The translations under genes and the position numbers were made by a program. From Parcubacteria group bacterium (GTDB lineage Bacteria; Patescibacteriota; Minisyncoccia; Phycocordibacterales; UBA2135): 34,983 nt of DNA. Below the pieces are notes generated by a model. The model did no database searches. It was not told where the DNA came from and saw only the letters and a list, made by a program, of their open reading frames with translations. Numbering within the stretch: position 1 is the first letter of the stretch; every line of letters starts with the position of its first letter. Positions 1 to 7,494 of this stretch are shown here, one piece after another. The stretch spans positions 289,044 to 324,026 of the forward strand of contig JACPBB010000002.1 of the NCBI GenBank assembly GCA_016180525.1, written 5' to 3'.

Positions 1-1949
1 TAGTACGGGCAATTGATACTCTATTGCAAAAAGAATTCAAATTATTACAAGGATTGGCTGATACTACGAAAGAAGGAACAATCCACAAAGTGCAGATTCT
101 TGATCCAGCCGTTGGTACGGGGACGTTTCTTAGTGAAATTGTGGACACTATTTATCAAAAATTTTCTAATCAAAAAGGTCGCTGGACAACATATGTTCAT
201 CATGATTTATTGCCGCGACTACACGGATTTGAGTTGATGATGGCACCTTATACCATCGCACACTTAAAGCTTAGTATGAAACTCGCGGACACGGGCTTTA
301 CCATATTCAACAAAGACAAACGTCTTGGTATTTATCTCACCAACTCACTTGAAGAAAGTAGCATTCAGCCACAATTACTAGCCCTTGATTTCGGGGCAAG
401 TATTGCTGAGGAAGCAAAAGAGGCCTCAAAAATTAAAAATGAGAAACCTATCATGGTCGTTCTTGGCAATCCGCCCTACAGCGTCAGCTCACCAAACAAG
501 GGAGAATGGATACAGAACTTAATAGAAGTCTATAAAAAAGATTTAAACGAGAGGAATATACAACCTATCTCGGACGATTACATAAAATTTCTGCGTTTTG
601 CTGAGCATTTCATTGAGAAAAATAAAACTGGGATTGTTGCCATGATTACCAATAATTCATTTATTGACGGGACAATCCATCGCCAGATGAGAAAACATCT
701 GCTAGAAACATTTGACGAGATTTATATTCTTGATCTTCACGGTAATTCAAAAAAGAAAGAAAAGGCTCCAGACGGTGGAAAAGACGAAAATGTCTTTGAT
801 ATTCAGCAAGGAGTGTCAATAAACATCTTTGTCAGGAAAAACAAAAACAAAACGGAGTTCGGTACGGTTTACCATTCAGAAATTTTCGGAAAACGGGAGA
901 AGAAATTTAAAACTCTCAATGAGTCAGATATCGAAAAAGTTAAATGGCACAAATTAAACTATTCGGAACCACAGTTTTTCTTTGTACCAAAGGATTTTAG
1001 TGAGAGCACAGAGTACCAAAAAGGATTTAAAATTGATGAATTATTTAAAATTCATAATGCGGGGACAGCTACAGGAAAAGATTCTGTCTTTGTACAGATG
1101 ACGACAGAAGATATGACTAAGACTTTGCGGTCTTTAGATAAAATCTATTTGGAAGAGAAAATTGTGGATTACTTATATCGTCCATTTGATATTCGTAAAA
1201 TGCCTTATGATAGTGCATCAATCCAAAGGCTACGAACGAATGTAATGGGCCACATGCGAAAAGATAACGTCGCTTTCTTGACGACATTAAAGAATAGGCA
1301 AGTTAGTACAGGTTATTTCTTTATCTCTAAGCTGGTTACTGACCGCCATACCCTAGATTCTGCGGCAGACTCTATGCACGTGTTTCCGCTCTATGCATAT
1401 TCGGAAGGAGGATCAAAGACCGCAAATCTCGAAAAAGAAATCGTTAGCGCACTAGAAAAGACTGTCGGTAGTAGAACGCCTGAAGATATTTTTGATTACA
1501 TCTATGCTGTTCTACACTCGCCGAACTACCGCGAGAAGTATAAAGAATTTCTCAAGATAGATTTCCCGCGTGTGCCGTATCCGAAAGACAAAAAACAGTT
1601 TGAAAGGCTCGTCGCACTCGGCCGTGAACTGCATGAAATTCATGTACTTGAATCGCCAAAGGTCAGTCAATTTATAACAACATATCCAATTTCCGGCTCC
1701 AATACCGTAGAGAAAGTTACTTACAAAGACGGAAAAGCATTTATCAACACCGAACAATATTTCGGAGATGTTCCGGAAATTGCCTGGAATTTTTTTATCG
1801 GCGGCTACCAGCCTGTTCAAAAATGGCTCAAAGACAGAAAGGGACGCACGCTCACGAATGAAGACATAGAACACTACCAAAAAATCATTGTTGCGCTTGT
1901 TGAAACAGACAAAATAATGAAAAAAATTGATAAAATAAATATTTTATAA
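1..1949 (+). CDS. Type ISP-like restriction-modification protein, DNA adenine methyltransferase part (5' truncated by window)
   Basis: The frame is open to the left window edge, so the N-terminal part, probably a helicase/nuclease, lies outside. The visible part starts in the methyltransferase domain. A motif I, DPAVGTGTFL, lies at about 102-131 and the catalytic NPPY of N6-adenine methyltransferases at about 469-480, followed by a TNNSFIDG segment. The last 250 or so residues resemble the target-recognition region of single-chain type ISP or type IIG enzymes, including the phrase YLYRPFDIRKMPYDSASIQR. These proteins combine restriction and methylation in one chain. Its neighbours (Cas2-like protein, toxin-antitoxin pair) fit a defence island. 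The last codons fall inside a 29-bp repeat shared with the toxin gene end. ISP versus IIG cannot be decided without the N-terminus. Confidence 0.85.
   Translation, partial: VRAIDTLLQKEFKLLQGLADTTKEGTIHKVQILDPAVGTGTFLSEIVDTIYQKFSNQKGRWTTYVHHDLLPRLHGFELMMAPYTIAHLKLSMKLADTGFTIFNKDKRLGIYLTNSLEESSIQPQLLALDFGASIAEEAKEASKIKNEKPIMVVLGNPPYSVSSPNKGEWIQNLIEVYKKDLNERNIQPISDDYIKFLRFAEHFIEKNKTGIVAMITNNSFIDGTIHRQMRKHLLETFDEIYILDLHGNSKKKEKAPDGGKDENVFDIQQGVSINIFVRKNKNKTEFGTVYHSEIFGKREKKFKTLNESDIEKVKWHKLNYSEPQFFFVPKDFSESTEYQKGFKIDELFKIHNAGTATGKDSVFVQMTTEDMTKTLRSLDKIYLEEKIVDYLYRPFDIRKMPYDSASIQRLRTNVMGHMRKDNVAFLTTLKNRQVSTGYFFISKLVTDRHTLDSAADSMHVFPLYAYSEGGSKTANLEKEIVSALEKTVGSRTPEDIFDYIYAVLHSPNYREKYKEFLKIDFPRVPYPKDKKQFERLVALGRELHEIHVLESPKVSQFITTYPISGSNTVEKVTYKDGKAFINTEQYFGDVPEIAWNFFIGGYQPVQKWLKDRKGRTLTNEDIEHYQKIIVALVETDKIMKKIDKINIL
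1921..1949 (+). repeat. 29-bp direct repeat, copy 1
   Basis: This 29-bp stretch is identical to 3741-3769. It contains the last codons and the TAA stop of the restriction-modification gene. Both copies are followed about 15-20 bp later by a GGAGGA ribosome-binding motif and a TTG codon, so the similarity extends imperfectly beyond the exact part. Confidence 0.9.
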
Positions 1950-2003
1950 ATTTTTACAACCCATCACGGAGGAGAAAATTGTTGAAAACCAAAAGTAAAA
2001 TTT

Positions 2004-2032
2004 TTAGACCCGCCTTTTGTTGGCGGGTCTAA
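2004..2032 (-). terminator. Hairpin, possible terminator of the Cas2-like gene
   Basis: An 11-bp perfect stem (2004-2014 with 2022-2032, core AGACCCGCC/GGCGGGTCT) has a 7-nt loop. On the minus strand it is followed by AAAAATTTT, a poor U tract. On the plus strand no T run follows. It lies about 130 bp past the minus-strand Cas2-like gene. Confidence 0.45.
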
Positions 2033-2161
2033 GGATGGAGTCAGGAGATGTAACACGAGCAATCTTTGACTTGTCCTCTCAAATTTCGTAATACTGAATG
2101 CGACAAAATATCTTTCTTGAGGTGAGTTGCCCGATTGGTACCAAACCATTTTCCCAACCGT

Positions 2162-2434
2162 TTATAATATTGATCCTATCCACCTAACCACCTCCACTGT
2201 AAGATTCTTCCACGCGGAGAATCTACTCGTTACGTCGACGACAAAAATCTTATCGTTTTGGTCGATGTGATTAAGTGCAGAATTCCGTACTTGCTCGGCA
2301 TTGTAAACAGTTCGTATCAGCCAAACAGATTCTAACGGCCTTGCGAAATTCTCATATGATCGCAAATGCATCCATAGGGTCATGTAATTCTTACCCGGGG
2401 TTCGTAAATCATAGGAAATTAAAATAGTATTCAT
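2162..2434 (-). CDS. Cas2/SinR-like small ferredoxin-fold protein
   Basis: The 90-residue product begins NTILISYDLRTPGKNY, followed by a helix, a segment SVWLIRTVYNAEQV, then HIDQNDKIFVVDVT. This order (strand ending in YDL, helix, strand, helix, HID.ND, strand) is that of Cas2-like proteins often annotated SinR family. The family shares the ferredoxin-like fold of Cas2 and the VapD nucleases. No cas1 gene or repeat array is nearby, so adaptation is unlikely. A stand-alone nuclease or defence role is inference. It is the only minus-strand gene in this accessory block and lies inside the segment bounded by the 29-bp repeats. The ATG at 2434 is used; no strong ribosome-binding site is visible. 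Confidence 0.7.
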   Translation of the reverse strand: MNTILISYDLRTPGKNYMTLWMHLRSYENFARPLESVWLIRTVYNAEQVRNSALNHIDQNDKIFVVDVTSRFSAWKNLTVEVVRWIGSIL

Positions 2435-2582
2435 TTTTTTACGCGATTTCTCATTTTTACTGATCGTCGGTACGACTAAGCCGATGCCGCCATACCAAGA
2501 GGGGGTAGGGAGGGGAAATCTTGAGATTCCGTATTTATTTTACAGGCTCAAATAGCGACGTCAAGTATTCTTACTTATCCAC

Positions 2583-2611
2583 TTGACAAACTTTCTTTAC
2601 AGAAGTAATAT
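2583..2611 (+). promoter_or_regulatory. Sigma70-type promoter of the toxin-antitoxin operon
   Basis: TTGACA at 2583-2588 and TAATAT at 2606-2611 are separated by 17 bp. The start of the antitoxin gene is 37 bp past the -10 box. Confidence 0.7.
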
Positions 2612-2648
2612 GACGATATAAACATATTTGTAGTGAGCGTGTTCAACT

Positions 2649-3431
2649 ATGGTTAAAGAATTATATAATAAAAAGCTTAAATTACTACGCGAAAAGGGTA
2701 GTTTCTCGCAGGAGCAGCTTGCAGAGGTGCTTGGCATTTCTCGTCCCACCTATATGCAGATTGAAAAGGGCGAGCGGGAACTCACGATATCAGAAGCAAA
2801 AAAACTCGCTAGTTTTTTTGGCACTACATTTAAAGGTTTTCTTGCAGGAGATGTTCCTGAATATGAAGTGATATTTGAAGATAAGCCGAAGACAAAAATT
2901 ATCAATGATCTTAAAATTCGCGTTACTAGCAAGAATTTAGATAAATTTAAGCAAGTACTTTTGTACATATTGGGAAAAGTTGGCGGCAGGCCAAACGTTG
3001 GCGAAACGGTGCTGCATAAACTACTTTATTTCATTGATTTTGATTATTACGAAAAATTTGAAGAAAATTTAATTGGCGCAACCTACATCAAAAATCATCA
3101 TGGACCAACTTCAGTAGAATTAAAAGATATTATTGCTGATATGAAGAAAAACAGAGAAATTGAAGTAGTAAAAAGTAAATATTTTAAGTATGAACAAAAG
3201 AAGTATCTTGCCCTGAAAAGACCCAATTTGGAGAAATTCTCTGCTCAAGAAATTGAACACATTGATGACGTATTGGCGCGTCTTGCAGACAAAAATGCTA
3301 AAGAGATCGAATCTTATTCACACGAAGATGTGCCTTGGAGGGTAGCCAAAGACGGCAAACCGCTTTCTTATGAAAGTGTGTTCTACCGCGATGAACGCTA
3401 TTCTATGAGAAATTACGAAGATGAACTTTAA
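2649..3431 (+). CDS. HTH-Panacea (DUF4065/SocA-like) antitoxin
   Basis: The 260-residue protein has an XRE-type helix-turn-helix at about residues 5-62 (SQEQLAEVLGISRPTYMQIEKGER) and, after a linker, a DUF4065/Panacea domain at about 95-200. The Panacea signature is LHKLLYFIDFDYY followed by IKNHHGPTSVELKDII. Panacea domains act as antitoxins for several unrelated toxin folds, and HTH-fused forms also repress their own operon. The antitoxin comes first and overlaps the downstream toxin start by 11 bp, so the pair is translationally coupled. A strong promoter lies just upstream. The specific partnership is inferred from position. Confidence 0.85.
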   Translation: MVKELYNKKLKLLREKGSFSQEQLAEVLGISRPTYMQIEKGERELTISEAKKLASFFGTTFKGFLAGDVPEYEVIFEDKPKTKIINDLKIRVTSKNLDKFKQVLLYILGKVGGRPNVGETVLHKLLYFIDFDYYEKFEENLIGATYIKNHHGPTSVELKDIIADMKKNREIEVVKSKYFKYEQKKYLALKRPNLEKFSAQEIEHIDDVLARLADKNAKEIESYSHEDVPWRVAKDGKPLSYESVFYRDERYSMRNYEDEL

Positions 3432-3750
3432 TGAAACAGATGAATTTTCTAAGGATTTCAAGCGGCTCTCAAAAAAATATAAATCTCTTCCCGATGATTT
3501 GCTTGAGTTCAAAAAGGTTGTTTCAGCACTTCCACTCGGTAGCGGCAAACATTTTAACGTTATAACAAAAACTGAACAAATCAGCATTATTAAAGCTCGA
3601 TTATTTTGTCGATATCTAAAGGGATCATCCCTGCGAATTATTTATGCTTTTCATACAGCAATTTCTCAGATTGAGTTTATTCAAATGTATTCTAAAAATG
3701 AGCACGAAAATGAAGACAGCGGACGTATTAAGGAATATCTAAAAAATTGA
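3421..3750 (+). CDS. RelE/HigB-like toxin
   Basis: The 109-residue product starts with FSKDFKRLSKKYKSLPDDLLEFKKVV, a helical hairpin typical of RelE/ParE-superfamily toxins. Beta strands follow with IIKARLFCRYLKGSSLRIIYAF and a C-terminal IEFIQMYSKNEHENED segment. In RelE-type ribosome-dependent mRNases the R and K residues in these strands and the C-terminal region form the active site; the exact residues cannot be assigned here. The gene overlaps the antitoxin by 11 bp. The TGA stop at 3748-3750 falls inside the second copy of the 29-bp repeat. A toxin role is well supported by fold pattern and context; its target (mRNA or gyrase) is not. Confidence 0.75.
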   Translation: MNFNETDEFSKDFKRLSKKYKSLPDDLLEFKKVVSALPLGSGKHFNVITKTEQISIIKARLFCRYLKGSSLRIIYAFHTAISQIEFIQMYSKNEHENEDSGRIKEYLKN

Positions 3751-3769
3751 TAAAATAAATATTTTATAA
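3741..3769 (+). repeat. 29-bp direct repeat, copy 2
   Basis: This copy is identical to 1921-1949 and overlaps the end of the toxin gene. It is followed by a GGAGGA motif at about 3784 and the TTG start of the next gene, which matches the arrangement after copy 1. Confidence 0.9.
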
Positions 3770-3797
3770 TCTATAATCACCCCGGAGGAAATTAAAA

Positions 3798-4223
3798 TTG
3801 TGGAATCAAAATAAATTTATGTCAATTGATCCAATAAAATCAGCTACAGAAATGGTAAGGAAGGTGCGTGTTAGCACCGTGCTTAGTTCTCTGTTGTGGA
3901 TATTGCCTTTTCTTGTTGCTGGGCTAGTAGTTGTTAGTTTTACTGATAACACCATCGTGCAATATTTCTTTATGTGGGCAATCGGAGCTACTTTGGGCGT
4001 GTTCCTGATTTCATTTCTTGGTATTTTAATTTTTGGAGACAAAAAAGATCTGCAATCCGAAGACCATATTTTCATGATGAGAGCTTTAGAGGTTTTAGGG
4101 GATCAGCAACATACATATAAAGATTTCAAATCATCAAAATTAGAGAATAACCCGAGTTTACCTAAGCCAGAAACTCCTGATTCTTTGTTGGTAGATAAAA
4201 TAGAGAAACAAGATTATGAATAG
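3798..4223 (+). CDS. Small two-helix membrane protein, unknown
   Basis: The product has 141 residues. Two hydrophobic segments at about 33-48 (LLWILPFLVAGLVVVSF) and 57-77 (FMWAIGATLGVFLISFLGIL) predict two membrane helices. A hydrophilic, Pro-rich cytoplasmic tail of about 60 residues follows. The TTG at 3798 is chosen because GGAGGA lies 9 nt upstream; the next ATG (3819) is 30 nt away from that site. The gene overlaps the next one by 8 bp, so the two are probably co-translated. The family is not recognised. A membrane effector or immunity-type protein of the accessory block is possible, but nothing in the sequence proves it. Confidence 0.65.
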   Translation: MWNQNKFMSIDPIKSATEMVRKVRVSTVLSSLLWILPFLVAGLVVVSFTDNTIVQYFFMWAIGATLGVFLISFLGILIFGDKKDLQSEDHIFMMRALEVLGDQQHTYKDFKSSKLENNPSLPKPETPDSLLVDKIEKQDYE

Positions 4224-4506
4224 AAAAATTTACATGATTATGCCAGATACAACATACCCATTTGATTTGGGTAAATTTCACATATTTATCCAAAATCTCT
4301 ATAATCTTGGTTATATAAAAGCATGGTGGCATTATTTGCCCGGAGGACTCTATTTTGTAGATTCTGAACTAGAAGTTAATCAACTCTATAATCTTTTAAT
4401 CAAACATATGCCGCTGAGACAGCACATAATCATGGAGGTTAATCCTAAAAACCAACAAGGGTGGCTGATAAAACAAGCTTGGGACTGGTTTAAAAATTAT
4501 AGATAA
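4216..4506 (+). CDS. Small protein with Cas2/SinR-like pattern, unknown function
   Basis: The 96-residue product has the pattern KIYMIMPDTTYP, then AWWHYLPGGLYFVDSELEVNQL, then HIIMEVNPKNQQGWL and a terminal KQAWDWF. This alternation resembles the ferredoxin-like SinR/Cas2-like proteins, in which a WWHYL segment, a second strand and a GWL tail occur in this order. The resemblance is by eye and weaker than for the gene at 2162-2434. It overlaps the upstream membrane protein gene by 8 bp, indicating a two-gene unit. No catalytic residue can be named. Confidence 0.5.
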   Translation: MNRKIYMIMPDTTYPFDLGKFHIFIQNLYNLGYIKAWWHYLPGGLYFVDSELEVNQLYNLLIKHMPLRQHIIMEVNPKNQQGWLIKQAWDWFKNYR

Positions 4507-4620
4507 AGGGGGCTTCACCCGAAATTGGGAAATTGGTGAAGAAAGGTATCAGGTATGCTCTGTATTAGTATTAATGGGAACAGCCACTATTAATTTAATT
4601 ACAAAAAATTGGTAAAAAAT

Positions 4621-4656
4621 AAAAACATCCCCACCTCAAAGGGCGGGGATGTTTTT
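4621..4656. terminator. Bidirectional terminator between convergent genes
   Basis: AAAAACATCCCC (4621-4632) pairs with GGGGATGTTTTT (4645-4656). The A and T runs at both ends make it usable from both strands. It ends the plus-strand unit at 3798-4506 and the minus-strand GH18 gene, whose stop is inside it. Confidence 0.85.
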
Positions 4657-6136
4657 ATTTCAATACACTCCACATATTGGGGTCTTCGCCGCCGTCAAAC
4701 TTAAAGACGGCAATGCCGCGGACTCCGAGCTTTTTCGCAAGCGCGACTTTATCGGCAATCGCTTGCGCGTCGCTCCACGAAAAGTAATTAAAGGGCTCAC
4801 TCGTATTTACTTGCGAACCCGTGTTTTGTACGACAGAGAGGGGAGCGATTGTTTGTTGTGTTTGTGTTGACTCCTCTTCAGTGGGAGCAATCGCGGCGAG
4901 CGTTTTCGGGTCATATATAAAGCCAAGCTCCCCGGCGCTGTTGCGGGAGGGGACAATGCCAAGTTTCTCGGCAATTTCTATCGCGTATCGTGGATTAAAC
5001 GGCCAGAGCACTTTATATTGGTACTTGCCACCAGGAATCGGCGTTACGGTATATTCATAGCCGTATGTGGGAACGCCGATAATTATTTTATTTCGCGCGA
5101 TGCTCTGCGCGGCAAGTGTGACTAGATTTTCCACCCATCCGGGGTCGGCAACCGGAGCATAGGGCGCGGTGCGAGCGGCGTTTAGGCGAATGTTTATGGT
5201 GCCCTGGTCGTAGGCCATTATCTCCACACGGTCGCAGTATTTGTTCATCTCTACATAATCATTGGCATAGTCGGTCGCGTCAGGCGGAATAGTGGCGCCG
5301 GGGCTAAAGCGGTCTTCAAGCGGCATGCGGGCCTCTACAGTGCAATACACCCACTTGTTCCCCATACGTTGATAGAGCCCCTTAAGAAATGTGGAAAAAT
5401 AAGTTATTGTCTCATGCTTTTTTGCTTCAAAATCTATATCAATGCCGTCAAAATTATTTTGCTTAACGAGAGCTGTTATTTCATCCTCAAGGGCTATGCG
5501 GGTTTCGGTATTGCTCAATATCTTGTGAATCGTCGCGCCGTTGCCCCACATGACCGTGGGAATGATGCGCACTTTTTGCCTTCGCGCCTGTGCGATAAAA
5601 CTCACCCACGGCTCTTCGCTAAGGCGCGCGGTGTCGGCGAGCGTGCCGTCGTTTTTTACCGAGTATCCAAAAGGCATTACGCTTGTCAGTTGCGATAAAT
5701 GCGGAAGGACATCCGCGGTGCCGGTCGCAGAGCGCCAGTAGGGTATCCACCCGGAAAATTCAAACGCTCCAGTCGCACGCGGAGTGAGAGCGCTTGGTTT
5801 TATGGCGGCGGGGTTATCGGAGGCAGCGCCCGAAGAGGCAAGCGCTATCCTCGTTTTTGGACCCACAACGCCGTAGCCCACACTTCCAGAGCCTGAGCAA
5901 ATAACATTATGGTCGCATTGGAATTTTTTTACCGCAGCTTCGGTCAAGGGCCCGAAATAGCCCGTGGCGTTTCCGGCGGCAAGGTATCCTCTCGCGATAA
6001 GCGTAGTTTGCACGGCGCGGACATCATTTCCCGAAATTCCCAAGAAAAGCGACCGCTCGGCTGAAAAAACGCTCGAGGGCGCAAGCAAGAGCAATAAAAA
6101 AAATGAAAACGAAACGATTACAATTTTCTGCTTCAT
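4655..6136 (-). CDS. Secreted GH18-family glycosidase with N-terminal peptidoglycan-binding domain
   Basis: The 493-residue protein starts with a signal peptide (about 1-25, hydrophobic SFFLLLLLAPSSVFSA). A PG_binding_1-like domain follows at about 28-98 (GNDVRAVQTTLIARGYL, TGYFGPLTEAAVKKFQ). From about 125 there is a GH18 barrel of the YaaH/SleL spore-germination type, with the motif FDGIDIDFE at 229-237 and E237 as the expected catalytic acid. The C-terminal IAVFKFDGGEDP matches the last barrel strand of the family. Such enzymes cleave or bind peptidoglycan or chitin-like glycans outside the cell. A role in cell-wall remodelling or host interaction is inference. The gene is monocistronic, with its own promoter and terminator. 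Confidence 0.9.
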   Translation of the reverse strand: MKQKIVIVSFSFFLLLLLAPSSVFSAERSLFLGISGNDVRAVQTTLIARGYLAAGNATGYFGPLTEAAVKKFQCDHNVICSGSGSVGYGVVGPKTRIALASSGAASDNPAAIKPSALTPRATGAFEFSGWIPYWRSATGTADVLPHLSQLTSVMPFGYSVKNDGTLADTARLSEEPWVSFIAQARRQKVRIIPTVMWGNGATIHKILSNTETRIALEDEITALVKQNNFDGIDIDFEAKKHETITYFSTFLKGLYQRMGNKWVYCTVEARMPLEDRFSPGATIPPDATDYANDYVEMNKYCDRVEIMAYDQGTINIRLNAARTAPYAPVADPGWVENLVTLAAQSIARNKIIIGVPTYGYEYTVTPIPGGKYQYKVLWPFNPRYAIEIAEKLGIVPSRNSAGELGFIYDPKTLAAIAPTEEESTQTQQTIAPLSVVQNTGSQVNTSEPFNYFSWSDAQAIADKVALAKKLGVRGIAVFKFDGGEDPNMWSVLK

Positions 6137-6143
6137 TATGTAT

Positions 6144-6152
6144 ATAGTAGCA
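6144..6152 (-). promoter_or_regulatory. Extended -10 promoter of the GH18 gene, leaderless spacing
   Basis: On the minus strand TGC-TACTAT occurs, and exactly 7 nt separate it from the ATG at 6136. A start point about 7 nt past the -10 would fall on the start codon, so the mRNA is probably leaderless. Confidence 0.5.
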
Positions 6153-6187
6153 GATTCTGACTGATTTTATGATTTTGTGGCTGTTTT

Positions 6188-6196
6188 TGCTAAAAT
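6188..6196 (+). promoter_or_regulatory. Extended -10 promoter, leaderless spacing
   Basis: TGC-TAAAAT (-10 at 6191-6196) is followed by 6 nt and then the ATG at 6203. There is no room for a ribosome-binding site, so the transcript is probably leaderless. Confidence 0.55.
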
Positions 6197-6202
6197 AAAC
6201 TC

Positions 6203-6727
6203 ATGGAAACAATACGATCAGAAAAAGAGCCGCGATTTGTGGATTTGTTTTCGAAGGAAATGGAAGAGAGGTTTAAACAGGAAGGTAAAATATATCGGCG
6301 AAAAACAGAACCGCTTCGCAAGGCGGAACAGGCTATAAAGCCGACTATGGTAGAAACCAAATTGCCAGACAGTACGATAGAAACAACGCAGGAAGCACAA
6401 CACGGAGACTGGATTGTAACAGGTGCGATGGGAGAGCAGATGGTGTTCACAAATGAAAAATTTCATAGATTGTATCATTCCAACAATGAAAAGAAATGGA
6501 TTCCCAGAGAGCGAACAATCATTACTTTACAAAATCCGTTTGGAAAACACGTGAGAATTTCTGCTCCGTGGGCAACGCCGGAAAAACCGGCATTTCAAGA
6601 CGGAAGCAGAGAGGCAGTGTTTGTAGCGGAACTTTCTTCCGAAGGAGAAATGACAAATGACCGATATATTATTGCGAACAAGGAGTTCCTTTTAAAAAAT
6701 TACGAGCCGACAGAAGCCAAAATCTAA
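6203..6727 (+). CDS. Hypothetical protein, 174 aa
   Basis: The first 65 or so residues are charged and probably helical or disordered. The rest is a small beta-rich domain beginning HGDWIVTGAMGEQMVFTNEKFHRLY. The phrase GDWIVTG..GEQ.....EKF resembles the PGDYG-like motif found in some phage and bacterial proteins of unknown function. No catalytic residues can be named. The gene stands between a divergent GH18 gene and the gene at 6753, each with its own -10 box, so it is probably monocistronic. The ATG is fixed by the -10 box 6 nt upstream. Confidence 0.7.
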   Translation: METIRSEKEPRFVDLFSKEMEERFKQEGKIYRRKTEPLRKAEQAIKPTMVETKLPDSTIETTQEAQHGDWIVTGAMGEQMVFTNEKFHRLYHSNNEKKWIPRERTIITLQNPFGKHVRISAPWATPEKPAFQDGSREAVFVAELSSEGEMTNDRYIIANKEFLLKNYEPTEAKI

Positions 6728-6737
6728 AAGCAAAAAT

Positions 6738-6746
6738 TGGTACAAT
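6738..6746 (+). promoter_or_regulatory. Extended -10 promoter, leaderless spacing
   Basis: TGG-TACAAT (-10 at 6741-6746) is followed by 6 nt and the ATG at 6753. Same architecture as at 6188. Confidence 0.55.
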
Positions 6747-6752
6747 ACATTT

Positions 6753-7490
6753 ATGGAAGAACAAAAATTTTTTGATATCAATAAATTCCCAAAAGGCTGG
6801 GGGCTTATTGTTTTTCCAATCTCAATGACAAGAATTTCCAATTCCCAAAGCGCTCAGGCATATCTTGAGTATCTTCGCTTTTTTACTGCCAAGGTTGCCG
6901 AGCCTCGAATCGGAATTCATTTTCTCTACACCGAAGGACTCTATATGAACATGCCCGGAAAGGCATATGAGATAAAAAATAGTTACGCGGCATCAGCTAT
7001 TGCACACGCAAACGCTTTTCGTAGACTTTTAAAAAAGCATTACCTAGAATTTCAAATTCACGACGCGTTTAGTTTTGATTCGTGGTTTCAAATGTATTTA
7101 CTGCATCCTGATTTTTTAAATGCACGGCGAAGTATTGAAAAATTTTATGACAAGGACAAGGCTTTTCAGAAACTAGCAAAGGAAGACGCTGAAGAAAACG
7201 GAAAAGAATTTAATGAATATCAGCGATCTTTCTTCCTAGAAGAACACACTCTCGCATACTTATTACTTAACGGTGAAATTAAAATGCGCAATCATTTTGT
7301 TGATGGTCGGGAATCATGGATTTTACTGGCGTATCCTGGTTTACCCCTTAAATCACAAATTTATCTGTTTCAAAAAGACCCTCTCAAGATAGGAGGGTTC
7401 AATAATCCATATAAAGGTCAATATGATCTAGTCACCAAGAAGTTCATAGATTATCAAAAAGTTGATTTAGATACATTTAACTCAAAATAA
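6753..7490 (+). CDS. Possible divergent tRNA-dependent cyclodipeptide synthase (CDPS-like)
   Basis: The 245-residue length fits CDPSs, which make cyclic dipeptides from two aminoacyl-tRNAs. By eye the order of elements matches my recollection of AlbC: PISMTRISNS (S24) at the place of the catalytic Ser37 loop, a strand IGIHFLYTEG, a basic helix FRRLLKKH (89-96), then FSFDSWFQMYLLHPDF, FYDKDKAFQKLAKED, FFLEEHTLAYLL and SWILLAYPG. E164 would match AlbC E182 and Y194 would match Y202, while the Y178 position is Phe (F160). The GxS-x-x-N loop is altered. It is followed by a hydrolase (4 bp) and a GNAT enzyme (6 bp further on), probably one operon. A non-catalytic HUP-fold relative or an unrelated protein remains possible. 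Confidence 0.45.
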   Translation: MEEQKFFDINKFPKGWGLIVFPISMTRISNSQSAQAYLEYLRFFTAKVAEPRIGIHFLYTEGLYMNMPGKAYEIKNSYAASAIAHANAFRRLLKKHYLEFQIHDAFSFDSWFQMYLLHPDFLNARRSIEKFYDKDKAFQKLAKEDAEENGKEFNEYQRSFFLEEHTLAYLLLNGEIKMRNHFVDGRESWILLAYPGLPLKSQIYLFQKDPLKIGGFNNPYKGQYDLVTKKFIDYQKVDLDTFNSK

Positions 7491-7494
7491 ATAT

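Noticed and set aside
2162-4506. CRISPR-Cas locus suggested by the Cas2-like proteins
   Set aside because: No evenly spaced repeats and no cas1 or effector gene are visible; Cas2/SinR-like proteins often stand alone.
5369-5896. Plus-strand open frames across the GH18 gene
   Set aside because: They are shadows of the minus-strand gene, which has a signal peptide, catalytic motif and full domain order.
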